DNA from: Prevotella melaninogenica
GTDB taxonomy: Bacteria > Bacteroidota > Bacteroidia > Bacteroidales > Bacteroidaceae
Direction: 5' to 3'
DNA length: 64,000 nt
Assembly (NCBI RefSeq): GCF_018127925.1
Contig: NZ_CP072348.1
Location: 1,091,001 to 1,155,000, forward strand
In this document: piece by piece, positions 8,587 to 17,971 of the stretch
Layout: every line of letters starts with the position of its first letter
How positions within the stretch are numbered: the stretch's first letter is position 1
Position numbers and translations under genes: made by a program
Notes under the pieces: model-generated
What the model saw: only the letters and a program-made list of their open reading frames with translations
What the model was told of the DNA's origin: nothing
Database searches by the model: none

Positions 8587-9504
8587 GAACTTATCTTGAC
8601 TTTTGTTTCTTTTTCACTTTCTTCATCAGAATAACAATAAATGCTATATAATTCCATGCTTGCCAACTGGTCAAAGTAACATCAAATCTGTTCAACAGAC
8701 TTCTGTATGAATCCAACCACGCATTTGTTCTTTCTATGCTGTACCTTTCTTTATACAGTATATCGTCAAACAAATAGCAATCTTGCTCACCCCTTGCTCT
8801 ATAATTAAATGCTACATTTGCAAACACACCCATTCTTAGGCACATGTGTCTAAACTCTTTTGCATCGAATCCCGCATCAGCATTGAGAAATAATCCATCA
8901 GTAGAAATATCAGACTTTGTGAGTTGTGAGAATACTTCTTTAACCACTTCTGAAATATTGTACAAATCATTGTGAGAACCTGCAACTGGAGTGGATATGG
9001 CGAGTGGTATTCCCTGACGGTCAGTTACATAAATAGCATTTGTAGTCTTGCTCTTCTTGCGTCCCTGATAGCTCTGACAATCTCCACCACGTAATGCTGT
9101 TGTATGGCTGCCATCCAAATCTATACTTGACATATCCAAGAAAGATTTATAACGGCCTAGAAGTATTGTCCACACTTTTTGCCATTCTCCTTTCTTACAC
9201 CATTTGCGAAAATGTCCGTATACGGTTTTGTAATGAAGAACCTTTGCTGTGAAGAACGATGAAACTGGAAGCATATACCATTGGCAACCAGTCTTAAGCT
9301 TATAAAGAATGCATTGAATTACCTCAGACAGGCAGCTTTGGCAAATATATCCACGTTTTGCTACTGATAAATGAGGTAGAATTTCATTTTTTATTGTATC
9401 TTTGTCCAGTACTTTGTACATGAGAGGTATTTAAAGCTTGGTTCACTAATACAAAGATAAGAATTCCTCTCTATTTTAACAAAATAAAAAGTCAAGACGA
9501 CTTC
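8587..9504 (-). mobile_element. IS5-type insertion sequence, copy 1 (918 bp)
   Basis: The limits come from comparing with the copy at 40327-41244: identity starts at GAACTTATCTTGAC and ends at GTCAAGACGACTTC. The ends form imperfect terminal inverted repeats of about 20 bp sharing TCTTGACTTTT. The two copies differ at only about seven positions. No matching target duplication flanks this copy, which fits a deletion or recombination at the IS. The right end abuts a SusC gene lacking its 5' half. Confidence 0.9.
8591..9421 (-). CDS. IS5-family DDE transposase
   Basis: A single 276-residue frame. The N-terminal part (1-90) resembles the helix-turn-helix region of IS5-type transposases with GCQWYMLP. 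The DDE residues are visible: Asp103 in IDLDGSHT, Asp182 in LNADAGFD and Glu230 in SIERTNAWL. The C-terminus is Lys-rich. A TATCTTTG box at 9452-9459 inside the element is its probable promoter. Compared with copy 2 it differs at a few residues (AISTPV against ALSTLV, FDAKEF against FDTKEF, RARGEQD against RAGGGQD). No frameshift is seen, so it may be active. Confidence 0.9.
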   Translation of the reverse strand: MYKVLDKDTIKNEILPHLSVAKRGYICQSCLSEVIQCILYKLKTGCQWYMLPVSSFFTAKVLHYKTVYGHFRKWCKKGEWQKVWTILLGRYKSFLDMSSIDLDGSHTTALRGGDCQSYQGRKKSKTTNAIYVTDRQGIPLAISTPVAGSHNDLYNISEVVKEVFSQLTKSDISTDGLFLNADAGFDAKEFRHMCLRMGVFANVAFNYRARGEQDCYLFDDILYKERYSIERTNAWLDSYRSLLNRFDVTLTSWQAWNYIAFIVILMKKVKKKQKSR

Positions 9505-11182
9505 GATATTGAATTACTTCGATACGTTTGCTGAGCATCATAATGTCGACTTCATGTTGGGTGCGGAGTATTATGATTATAACTACTTCTGGATGAATGC
9601 TTCTACAAAGAATTCACCTACAGATGATATCCCTACACTCAATGCTGGTGCTGATAAGGATAGCAATCCAAAGTCAGAGAAGTCTGGTAATCGTATCGAG
9701 TCTCTCTTCGGACGCTTCAATTATGATTACAAACAGAAGTATTTGCTCAGCTTTACCTTCCGCTATGATGGTAACTCTAAGCTGAAAGATAATCGTTGGG
9801 GTTTCTTCCCTGGTATCTCTTTGGGTTGGAACATGATGGAAGAAGACTTCTGGAAGGAGTCTAAGTTGTCGAACTTTGTTAGCAATATCAAGCCTCGTAT
9901 CAGCTATGGTAGCAATGGTAATGTGAGTGGTATTGGTGATTTCTATATCTATGGAATCTATGACCAACTTACAAACTATCATGGTAACACTGCTTTCTAC
10001 GACCGTTCGCTTGTGAATACAGCCTTAAAGTGGGAGCAGAGTCACACGTTCGAGGCTGGTCTTGACCTCGGCTTCTTTAAAAATCGTTTGTCATTAATTC
10101 TCGATTACTACGTTCGTAATACGAGTAATCTGCTTCAGAGTGTGAACCTTCCTTCTTACTTAGGTTTCTCTTCTATCCAAACAAACTTGGGTAAGTTGCG
10201 TAATCAAGGATTTGAAATGGAGGTGCGTGCTACTCCTATTCACCTGAAGAATAGTTTCCGTTGGGACCTCTCTTTCAATCTCTCAACTGTAAAGAATACA
10301 ATTATTCAGCTTCCTAAGAGCGACCGTCCATTCAATCAACTTCAAGGAGTAGAGGTTGCTGCGGGCAAGGTTGGCGCTGATGGCAAGACTCCTACTAAGT
10401 GGATTGGTGGTTATCGTGAGGGTGGAACACTCGGAGAACTCTATGGTTACAGCCAAGATCACATCTTTAGAGATTGGGATGATGTAAAGGCAAATGCTAA
10501 CAAGCGTATTGATAACATTGCAAAGTTGTACGGTCCTGGTCTTGCTGATGAAGTAAACCCACAGACTGGAGTGCTTTATAAGAACTCAACAGGCTGGAAG
10601 GCTATTGAGCCTGGTGATGTTTGTTGGGAGGATATCAATGAAGATGGTATCATCAACTCACTCGATCGTAAGGTGTTGGGTAACTCAAGACCAACGGTAA
10701 CAGGAGGTTGGACAAGTACGTTAAGCTATAAGAACCTCTCATTATTTGCTCGTTTCGATTACGCTTTGGGTCATACAATCTACAATGACCTCAAGGCTCG
10801 TTCCATGGGACAATTTCAAGGACAGTTCAATCTCATTGATAATGTAAAGGATATGTGGACAGAGACCAATCCAGGTGCCAGCTATCCAGCATTCAGTTAT
10901 GCTGATCAGTTGAATAAGCAGAACATCTGGCGTGAAGGCTCTAAGTTCTTTGAGAAGGCTGGTTACATGGCTTTGCGTGAGATAACATTGAGTTATACCT
11001 TACCAAGAACATGGGTTAAGGCAATGAAGATGGCGAATGCCAATGTTTATGTGACAGGACAGAACCTCTTCTATCTTACCCCTTATGACGGAGCTTCTCC
11101 AGAAGCAATCTTGGACGGATATGACTACGGTCGTTACCCAACTCCTCGCACACTTATCTTTGGATTAAACGTTACATTTTAA
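9505..11182 (+). pseudogene. SusC/RagA-like receptor, 5' half lost at the IS junction
   Basis: The frame is open from the IS boundary to TAA at 11182 and encodes about 559 residues of the C-terminal barrel of a SusC-like protein (motifs NYDYKQKYLLSFTFRYDG, FFPGISLGWN, GYDYGRYPTPRTLIFGLN). A whole SusC is about 1,000 residues; signal peptide, carboxypeptidase-like domain, TonB box and plug are absent, and no donor sequence is present elsewhere in the window. The only start-like codon is a TTG at 9509. The gene cannot make a functional transporter. The partner SusD-like gene follows after 19 bp. Confidence 0.9.
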
Positions 11183-11201
11183 TTAAGCAATGTTACTTAC
11201 A

Positions 11202-12791
11202 ATGAAAAAGTTACTATCCTATATAACAGCTGCAGCTCTCAGCCTTTCGCTGACAGGCTGTATGGACATTGAGCCAGTTAGTACTATTACCGATGCAAAC
11301 TACTGGAAGAATCCTGATCAAGTACAGGCTTTCAATCAAGGACTGAGTTCTTGGATGCGAAGCTATGCTGATAAGTATATCGTCTGGGGTGAGATGCGAA
11401 GTAATATCTATAGTGGAACCGCTTTTAGTGGTGAGGCTCCACAGGGTTATGACCGTCTATGGAATAACACACTTGAGAAGAGTAGTGCGGTGGTAGGCAA
11501 CTATGGAGGTCTTTATACTGGTATCAACCAAATCAATTTGATGATAGATAAGGTGAATGAAGCCGGCTATCTGACAGATGTGGAGAAGACTAACTACCTT
11601 GCCGGTGCTTATGGTATACGTGCTTTCTTGTATTTTCAGTTGCTCCGTACCTATGGTGATGTTATTGTTTATCTACAGCACACGGAGGGCAAGACTATTG
11701 ACTTAGGTAAGGTTGCCCGTAAGCAGGATGCAGCTGCTGACGTAATGAAGCAGATTAAGGCAGACATCTCGGCTTCAGAAACCGCTTATAACAATAACTA
11801 TAAGTTCACCAACGGACGTACTTATTGGTCGCTTGCTGCAACCAAGATGCTTAAAGGTGAGGTATATCTGTGGAGTGGAAAGCAGATGGGTGGTGGTACT
11901 GCCGACTATCAGACTGCGCTTACAGCTTATCAAGATGTTCAGAATAATGCGGATGTGAGTCTGCTTGATAATTTTGAAGATGTCTTTGCATATGATAACA
12001 AGGAGAATAAAGAGATTATCTATGCACTCCATAATCGAGAGAATGAAACTTCTTTGTGGGGTGGACTTTACACTTCACTCGTAATGAACAAGCAGAATGT
12101 AGGTGCTTATCGTCTGCATAACGATACTGGTCAGGCAATTCAGTTTAGTGAGTCACCGAATCTAAACTTGCGTTTAGGTAGTGGTGTAATGCGTTTCCCA
12201 CTGGATAAACGTTTGTGGACGAAGCTCTATACAAATGATAATGACAAGCGTAAGAAGGCTTCTTTGGCAGATGTTTATCAGGCTTCAGACGGTTCATACG
12301 TGGGTAATATCTGTAATAAGTTCCACGGAACATTGCTTGCTGGTAGCTCAGCTACATCATGGTATGATGACCAACCTATCTATCGCTATGCAGAGTGTCT
12401 GCTTGGTATTGCTGAGGCTAAGGTCTTCTTAGGTCAGGACCCATCAACAGAAATCAATCAAGTTTGTCGTCGTGCTTATGGTGCTACCTACTTTAATGCA
12501 CATGCTGAGGTACAATATCCAAATGATGTAAGTACTGGAGGAAGTACCGCACTGACCAACTTCTATACCGATAACCCATTTGTTGGTGGTGATGAGGACC
12601 CAATAGAAGCTATCCTTAAAGAGCGTATGCGCGAGTTCTTGTTTGAAGGGAAGCGTTGGCATGATATTCGTTTGGTTGATAAGGCTACAAAGTATTCAAC
12701 AGCAAGTGCCGACCGCTTGTTGTGGCCTATTGATGAAACAACGAAGTCAACCAATGCAGAGCTGAAACAGACTCCAGGCTACGGAGATTAA
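11202..12791 (+). CDS. SusD/RagB-like surface lipoprotein (partner of the truncated SusC)
   Basis: A 529-residue lipoprotein with signal peptide ending LTGC (Cys20 from this start). Family landmarks are ANYWKNPDQ near the N-terminus, YGIRAFLYFQLLRTYGD, PIYRYAECLLGIAEA, ERMREFLFEGKRWHDIRL and the closing LLWPID segment. The ATG at 11202 directly precedes MKK of the signal peptide; an ATG four codons upstream at 11190 is an alternative. It would act as the substrate-binding lid of a SusC channel, but its SusC is broken and the native promoter is probably lost, so it may be orphaned or silent. Confidence 0.9.
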   Translation: MKKLLSYITAAALSLSLTGCMDIEPVSTITDANYWKNPDQVQAFNQGLSSWMRSYADKYIVWGEMRSNIYSGTAFSGEAPQGYDRLWNNTLEKSSAVVGNYGGLYTGINQINLMIDKVNEAGYLTDVEKTNYLAGAYGIRAFLYFQLLRTYGDVIVYLQHTEGKTIDLGKVARKQDAAADVMKQIKADISASETAYNNNYKFTNGRTYWSLAATKMLKGEVYLWSGKQMGGGTADYQTALTAYQDVQNNADVSLLDNFEDVFAYDNKENKEIIYALHNRENETSLWGGLYTSLVMNKQNVGAYRLHNDTGQAIQFSESPNLNLRLGSGVMRFPLDKRLWTKLYTNDNDKRKKASLADVYQASDGSYVGNICNKFHGTLLAGSSATSWYDDQPIYRYAECLLGIAEAKVFLGQDPSTEINQVCRRAYGATYFNAHAEVQYPNDVSTGGSTALTNFYTDNPFVGGDEDPIEAILKERMREFLFEGKRWHDIRLVDKATKYSTASADRLLWPIDETTKSTNAELKQTPGYGD

Positions 12792-12820
12792 TTCAAAAGA
12801 CCATTAAGTTTTATTTTATA

Positions 12821-12866
12821 GGGGAAAGTACGGGAAAGTGTTCTCGTCTTTCCCCCTTTCTTTTGC
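12821..12866 (+). terminator. Hairpin after the SusD-like gene
   Basis: GGGGAAAG at 12821-12828 pairs with CTTTCCCC at 12848-12855, followed by CTTTCTTTT. Confidence 0.7.
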
Positions 12867-12993
12867 AGGTAATTAGCAAGACGCTCTGTTTCCTATTAAT
12901 GTTATTAGGCATACATTATGTGTTTTAATCGTTTGTTCGTGCCTTGCCATAGGTTATGATGTTTTTTATATACCATCTTCAAATCTTGTGTTG

Positions 12994-13041
12994 ATGCTCC
13001 GCACATATGGTGCTCATGCTCCGCACCAATGGTGCTAAGCA
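12994..13041. repeat. 22-bp array with GCACCAATGGTGC-type palindromes
   Basis: ATGCTCCGCAC starts at 12994 and again at 13016, exactly 22 bp apart. Each unit has an inverted core (GCAC..GGTGC; in unit 2 GCACCAATGGTGC). It lies in the 433-bp gap between two operons. The same core occurs in the array at 41705. The rest of the gap holds the promoter at 13119-13149. Confidence 0.85.
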
Positions 13042-13118
13042 TGAATTAAACTACTCATATGCCCATTTATTCTAAGAATAGACTTGTTTATTGTCAGTTG
13101 TTTACTAAGTTTTAGGTA

Positions 13119-13149
13119 TTGTACGCTCTATAGAATATTAATACTTTTG
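13119..13149 (+). promoter_or_regulatory. Promoter of the TonB receptor locus
   Basis: TTG at 13119-13121, a 20-bp spacer, and TACTTTTG at 13142-13149 fit the Bacteroidota -33/-7 pattern. The leader of about 70 nt contains a small hairpin, AAGACTC with GAGTCTT, between about 13179 and 13211. Confidence 0.6.
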
Positions 13150-13224
13150 CATCGATAGTTGAATACATATTTTTTACTTAAGACTCTATTCGTTGTAACA
13201 CGGAGTCTTTAAACTACAAGTTAG

Positions 13225-15399
13225 ATGAAGAATAACAGAAAAATACTTATCTGCACAGGGGTGTATAATACTTGTTCGTTATATAGAAAGTCGATTTGTC
13301 TAACACTTTTTTCAAGTTTTTTCATGCTTAGTGGTAATGCGCAAGAGGTGAATAAGCGTGATACAACTGTTGAAATGAAAGAAGTTATGGTGACAGCACG
13401 TAGCGAGATTAGGAAGCTGAAGGAGTCGGCAATGCCTATATCCGTTATAGGACAGCGCCAGTTACAAGGTACAGCAACAAATATTAATGACGTACTTGCG
13501 CGTACAGTTGGTGTTACCGTACGAAACACAGGAGGCTTAGGTAGTGCCTCTCGTATCTCACTTCGTGGTTTGGAAGGTAAGCGTATGGGAATGTATGTGG
13601 ATGAAGTTCCGATATCTCAGTTGAGTAACTTTGTTGCCTTAAACGATATTCCTACGAATATGATAGAGCGTATAGAGGTATATAAAGGTATTGTTCCTTA
13701 TAAGTTTGGTGGTTCAGCCTTGGGAGGAGCAGTCAATGTAGTAACAAAGGAATATCCACCAGTATATTTTGACTTCTCATACGAGTTAGGTTCATTTAAC
13801 ACACATCAAGTATCAACGGTGTTTAAACGTACCAACCATAAAACAGGTCTACAATTTGGTATTGGTGGAGCCTTCTCGTTCTCAAAGAACAATTACAAGA
13901 TGACATTGGCTAATTTGGACAATAGAGTCGTGGAAAGAGACCATGATAAGTTCAATAAAGTCATGGCTGGAATGTCTGTTAAGGCTACGAAATGGTGGTT
14001 TGATGAAATGAAGTGGGAACTTATTTTCCTCAAGACACGCCAAGAGATACAAGGAATCGACCTCGATGTGCGTGAGGCTTATAACCATTCTGTCAGTGGA
14101 TTGACGGCATTGACACTAAAGCGTAAGAATTTCTTTTTAGATGGTCTCGATTTTGATTTTGATATAGGATATATCATTGGTAGGTATGGTTTGAATGATA
14201 AGGCTTCAAATCGTTATGATTGGGATGGAAACAAGTTGCCAGCAGTCTCTCCATATGGAGGAGAGCAGAATAACTTCCCTTCAGATGGAAGAAACCGGTC
14301 GAATGAGCTGACATCAAAGCTTAATTTGGGATATACCATAGATAAGCATCATGGTATCAATCTGAATGTTTACTTTGATAGGAATTCACTTCATCCAAAT
14401 GATTCCTTAATGGATAAAGCCTTAGGATTTCAATCAAATTTCCCAAGTAAGATGAAAACCTTAACAACGGGGTTATCATACGATCTGACCCTCTTTGATG
14501 GTCGTTTCCAAAACGCTTTTACTTTAAAGAACTTTATTTTCTCATCTCATTCTCGTAGTATAGATGTTTATTCGGTACGTGCACCAGAGCCTGTAAAAGT
14601 GTCTAAATCTTATTTTGGATTTAGCGACGCCTTTCGTTATAAGTTTACAGACGACTTGATGCTAAAGGCTTCTTTTAATTCAGAGGTGCGAATACCTACA
14701 AGTGAGGAGTTGATAGGTAATGGATATTCTATCCTTGCATCCCCAGCTTTGAAGCCTGAGCGTACATCTGGTGTCAATCTTGGTATGCTTTATCGTCACT
14801 TAAAACAAGATGGTGGACTTGTTGAGATAGAATTGAATGGATTTTATAATCAGTTGAAAGACATGATAAGGTTCACGCCTGATATGATTCCTACGATGGC
14901 TCGCTATCGTAACTTTGGTAGTGTTCGTACGAGAGGTGTTGAACTTGATGTTAAAGGAGATGTCTGTCCAGTACTTTATCTTTATGCGAATGGTACTTAT
15001 CAAGACCTTCGTGACGTGAGAAAGTTAACTCCTGGTACTACTGTCGAGAATCCCACTTATATGAAGCGTATCCCAAACGTACCTTATCTATTAGCAAACT
15101 TTGGCGCAGAGTTCCATAAAGAAAACCTCTTTGGAGGAAAGGAACAGAACACACGTTTCCTCTTTGATGCTTCATACGTGCATACGTATTTCTATGATTT
15201 TGAAGTAAGTCGGTATCAAGATAAGAAGATTCCTTCAGCTTTGACGATGGATGCAGCAATAGAACATAGTTTCAAGAATGACCAATGGGTTCTGACGTTT
15301 AAAGTAAAGAATCTCACTAATCGCCGTGTTGTATCAGAGTTTAATCGTCCTCTGCCAGGAAGATATATAGGAGTAAAAGTTAGATATCTTCTGAAGTAA
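13225..15399 (+). CDS. TonB-dependent siderophore/metal-type receptor
   Basis: A 724-residue outer membrane receptor. After the signal sequence (about residue 38, GNAQ) comes a TonB-box-like stretch VEMKEVMVTARS, then a plug domain with VLARTVGVTVRNTGG, SRISLRGLEGKR, IERIEVYKGIVPYKFGGSALGGAVNVVTKE and a 22-stranded barrel ending IGVKVRYLLK. It has no SusC-type N-terminal domain and is classic siderophore-receptor size. It is followed by a lipoprotein gene after 108 bp. The arrangement recalls the XusA-XusB xenosiderophore system of Bacteroides, but the substrate is inferred. Regulation by iron is possible; no Fur box was identified with confidence. Confidence 0.85.
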   Translation: MKNNRKILICTGVYNTCSLYRKSICLTLFSSFFMLSGNAQEVNKRDTTVEMKEVMVTARSEIRKLKESAMPISVIGQRQLQGTATNINDVLARTVGVTVRNTGGLGSASRISLRGLEGKRMGMYVDEVPISQLSNFVALNDIPTNMIERIEVYKGIVPYKFGGSALGGAVNVVTKEYPPVYFDFSYELGSFNTHQVSTVFKRTNHKTGLQFGIGGAFSFSKNNYKMTLANLDNRVVERDHDKFNKVMAGMSVKATKWWFDEMKWELIFLKTRQEIQGIDLDVREAYNHSVSGLTALTLKRKNFFLDGLDFDFDIGYIIGRYGLNDKASNRYDWDGNKLPAVSPYGGEQNNFPSDGRNRSNELTSKLNLGYTIDKHHGINLNVYFDRNSLHPNDSLMDKALGFQSNFPSKMKTLTTGLSYDLTLFDGRFQNAFTLKNFIFSSHSRSIDVYSVRAPEPVKVSKSYFGFSDAFRYKFTDDLMLKASFNSEVRIPTSEELIGNGYSILASPALKPERTSGVNLGMLYRHLKQDGGLVEIELNGFYNQLKDMIRFTPDMIPTMARYRNFGSVRTRGVELDVKGDVCPVLYLYANGTYQDLRDVRKLTPGTTVENPTYMKRIPNVPYLLANFGAEFHKENLFGGKEQNTRFLFDASYVHTYFYDFEVSRYQDKKIPSALTMDAAIEHSFKNDQWVLTFKVKNLTNRRVVSEFNRPLPGRYIGVKVRYLLK

Positions 15400-15507
15400 G
15401 AGGCAATAAGACTTTATTTTGCAATATGAAAGAGTAAAGTGTGATTCATAAAGAAAGGGCATATTGTATGTCTATAGAGATAATATTAATATTAAATAAA
15501 GAGAAAA

Positions 15508-16755
15508 ATGAAAAAGCTAAAATCAATTCTTTCAGCCATTGTTGTGATGGCTATGTTTACCGCTTGTGGAAACAATGGTGACGACCCAACACCTGGTCCT
15601 AAACCAACTCCTGGTAATAAGGACTTCCATGGAGTTGTCTTCGCAACGGGAATTACCAACCCAGAGGGTAGTAGTGGTAATGTATATTTACAGGCATTGC
15701 CAAGTCTGTTGCCTGGTACTTATGATAATAGCAATAGTATTCCTTGCGGTTTTGGTTCTACGCCAATTGTAACAGAGTCGGGCAATGTCTATACTTTCCC
15801 TGATTATATGGGTAATACGAAGGCAGAGATAAACCGCTATAGAATTATGAACGATGGTACGTGGAAGAAAGAAGGCGCCTTGTCTATTCCTGCTGGTGCT
15901 GCAGCATGTAACATCGTAGAAGCAAGTCGTGAGAAAGCATACGTCAGTTTACAAGGTATTGGTGTTGTGATGGTATTCAACCCAACAACTATGACAAAGA
16001 TTGCAGATATTGACCTTAATAATCTGAAACAGTCAGATACGAGGGTTGCACCAGCTGCAATGATTATTCGTGATGGTAAACTCTTTGTTGGACTGAACCA
16101 AATGAATGCTCAGTATGTGGCAACTCGTAATAATATAGAGTTTGCTATGATTGATGTGAAGACAGACAAGGTAGAGAAACATATTGTTAATAAGTCTTTG
16201 GGTATGTGCTTTGCTACTCGTCCTATTGATGCAGGTTCTATCTTCATGGATGAGAATAAGGACATCTACTTTAATTGTGTTGGTTCATTCGGTGTTGTTC
16301 CTGGACTGAATGGTGGTATTGCTCGTATAAAGAATGGTTCTACAGAGATTGACCCAGACTTCCTGATTCGTCTTGATAAGACAGAGGTTGCTGGTCTTTC
16401 AACCAAGCATATAGACTATATCGCAGCTATGTGTTATGCGGGTAAGGGTTTACTATATATTTATGGAAACTCCTTTGCACTTGCTCCTGATGGTCTGACA
16501 AATCCATACCTCAGCTTTACATCTGTTCCAATCGTTGTTGATTTGAAGCAAAAGGCGATGACACTTATCAACGGAATGGAGATTTCTAATCCTCAGGGTA
16601 TTGCTGTTGCTAAGCATAAGAATTTGATAGTCTTTGGTAGTGCTAATAAGAAGGCTACAGGTTTCTACACTTACAATCCAGATACGAAAGAAGTTGCAGG
16701 TCCTATCCTTCAGGTAAAGGGTAACCCTTGCTTCTTTCATAGTTTTGAGAAGTAA
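15508..16755 (+). CDS. Surface lipoprotein with propeller-like repeats (DUF4374/XusB-like)
   Basis: A 415-residue lipoprotein with lipobox FTAC (Cys20), a Pro/Thr-rich linker (residues about 26-37) and then repeated strands of about 45 residues of the type 'GKLFVGLNQMN', 'NKDIYFNCVGS', 'GLLYIYGNS', suggesting a beta-propeller. The layout behind a TonB receptor fits the DUF4374-type lipoproteins to which, as I recall, XusB belongs; that protein captures enterobactin at the cell surface. Assignment to that family is by pattern and context only. No PepSY reductase gene (XusC) follows; a methyltransferase gene does. Confidence 0.65.
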   Translation: MKKLKSILSAIVVMAMFTACGNNGDDPTPGPKPTPGNKDFHGVVFATGITNPEGSSGNVYLQALPSLLPGTYDNSNSIPCGFGSTPIVTESGNVYTFPDYMGNTKAEINRYRIMNDGTWKKEGALSIPAGAAACNIVEASREKAYVSLQGIGVVMVFNPTTMTKIADIDLNNLKQSDTRVAPAAMIIRDGKLFVGLNQMNAQYVATRNNIEFAMIDVKTDKVEKHIVNKSLGMCFATRPIDAGSIFMDENKDIYFNCVGSFGVVPGLNGGIARIKNGSTEIDPDFLIRLDKTEVAGLSTKHIDYIAAMCYAGKGLLYIYGNSFALAPDGLTNPYLSFTSVPIVVDLKQKAMTLINGMEISNPQGIAVAKHKNLIVFGSANKKATGFYTYNPDTKEVAGPILQVKGNPCFFHSFEK

Positions 16756-16758
16756 AAA

Positions 16759-16802
16759 AGGAGGGCTCCTCACTTAATAATAAGTAAAAGGAGCCTTCCT
16801 GT
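16759..16802. terminator. Hairpin between the lipoprotein and methyltransferase genes
   Basis: AGGAGGGCTCCT at 16759-16770 pairs with AGGAGCCTTCCT at 16789-16800 (one wobble), with ACTTAATAATAAGT in the loop. There is no T-run on the plus strand, so it may only attenuate. Confidence 0.55.
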
Positions 16803-16839
16803 TATCTAATCACTCAAATGATATTCATATAGAATACAA

Positions 16840-17661
16840 ATGGAAAAGGTTAAATCCACTCTGACGGAGATTCCCGAAACGATGCTTACCACGTTGTGGG
16901 CAAAAGCTGTTGAGTCCGATCGCCCTAATCCCTTGCTGCGTGATGAGAAAGCAAAGGAAATCATCGGACAGATTGACTATGATTTTTCTAAGTTTAAGAA
17001 AGCCAAGCTCTCACAGTTAGGCTGCTGCATTCGTGCTAAACTGATAGATAATGAGGCACGACAGTTCCTTGCCCAGCATCCCGATGCTGTGGTGATACAG
17101 CTGGGGGCAGGATTGGATGCACGGTATGAGCGGATGGGGCGACCCGAAGTGACACACTGGTTCGATCTCGATCTCCCAGAGGCTGTCGATCTGCGCCGCC
17201 GTTTCCTTACGGAGACGGAACGCAACACTTATCTGGCAGAATCCCTATTCGATGAGGATTGGTTGCACAGAGTGAGAGCATATAGTAAGTCGCCTGTACT
17301 AATTATCCTTGAGGGAGTGCTGATGTATTTCCCTGAGGAAAGAGTGCGAGAACTATTCCGCAATATCTGTGACAAACTCCCATCAGCTACCATTTTGTTT
17401 GATATGCTCGCTTTTGTGTTTGTTGGACGAGAGAAGAAACATGATATGCTGCAGAAGATGGACAAAGGTGTTGAGTTCAAGTGGTCACTACTCAATACAA
17501 AGGAGATGGAGAAATGGAACAGTCGATTGCACGTGAGGAAGGAATATTTTATGAGTGAGTACGATGAAGGGCGATTCCCGTCCATTTTCCATCTGTTCCT
17601 TCGCATTCCTTATTTCCATCGCCGCTTCAATCAGCGTATTGTCAGGATTGAGATAGAATAG
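16840..17661 (+). CDS. SAM-dependent O-methyltransferase of the leucine carboxyl methyltransferase (LCM/Tcm) family
   Basis: A 273-residue protein. The N-terminal TLWAKAVESDRPNPLLRDEKA, the SAM-binding VIQLGAGLDARYER (about residue 85-98), the WFDLDLPE acidic loop, and ILEGVLMYFPEE are hallmarks of the LCM-like family that includes tetracenomycin-type O-methyltransferases. There is no signal peptide, so it acts in the cytoplasm. It lies 84 bp after the lipoprotein gene across a hairpin, so co-transcription is uncertain. Its substrate is unknown; by context modification of an imported metal chelator or a small acid is possible. Confidence 0.8.
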   Translation: MEKVKSTLTEIPETMLTTLWAKAVESDRPNPLLRDEKAKEIIGQIDYDFSKFKKAKLSQLGCCIRAKLIDNEARQFLAQHPDAVVIQLGAGLDARYERMGRPEVTHWFDLDLPEAVDLRRRFLTETERNTYLAESLFDEDWLHRVRAYSKSPVLIILEGVLMYFPEERVRELFRNICDKLPSATILFDMLAFVFVGREKKHDMLQKMDKGVEFKWSLLNTKEMEKWNSRLHVRKEYFMSEYDEGRFPSIFHLFLRIPYFHRRFNQRIVRIEIE

Positions 17662-17744
17662 TTCCGTCTCCTGTTTCTGCCCGTTAGTTGCAGAAGACAG
17701 GTAGAACTGTTCGAAAGTATTTTGAAGATGACCTACAAACGTTT

Positions 17745-17832
17745 AAAAAGTCTCTAAGCTTCTTTGAAAAGCTCTTAAGCTTTCTTTAAAAAGCTCCTAA
17801 GCTTTTTGTGAAAAGCTCTTAAGCTTTTTGGG
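17745..17832. repeat. 22-bp array with AAAAGCT..AGCTTTT palindromes
   Basis: Four units align on TAAGCTT with the G at 17758, 17779, 17801 and 17823, so spacings are 21, 22 and 22 bp. Each unit is a quasi-palindrome with arms AAAAGCT and AGCTTTT. It fills much of the 310-bp gap between the methyltransferase gene and mdh; the rest is the mdh terminator and a GTCAAC repeat. Confidence 0.9.
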
Positions 17833-17871
17833 GGAGACCATTGAGTTCCTTACACGTTTTATCTGTCCAAT

Positions 17872-17915
17872 AAGAAAGGCAACCGACTATAAATGTCAGT
17901 TGCCTTTCTTTAATA
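17872..17915 (-). terminator. Strong bidirectional hairpin downstream of mdh
   Basis: AAGAAAGGCAAC (17872-17883) pairs perfectly with GTTGCCTTTCTT (17899-17910). Confidence 0.85.
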
Positions 17916-17924
17916 ATATCTGCT

Positions 17925-17967
17925 GTCAACTTGTCAACTTGAAAGTTTCACTTGTCAACTCGTCAAC
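17925..17967. repeat. GTCAAC short repeat cluster after mdh
   Basis: GTCAAC occurs at 17925, 17933, 17954 and 17962 (spacings 8, 21, 8), as two CTTGTCAAC-type pairs directly downstream of the mdh stop. A similar pair follows the gldM stop near 57355-57368. Confidence 0.8.
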
Positions 17968-17971
17968 TATC

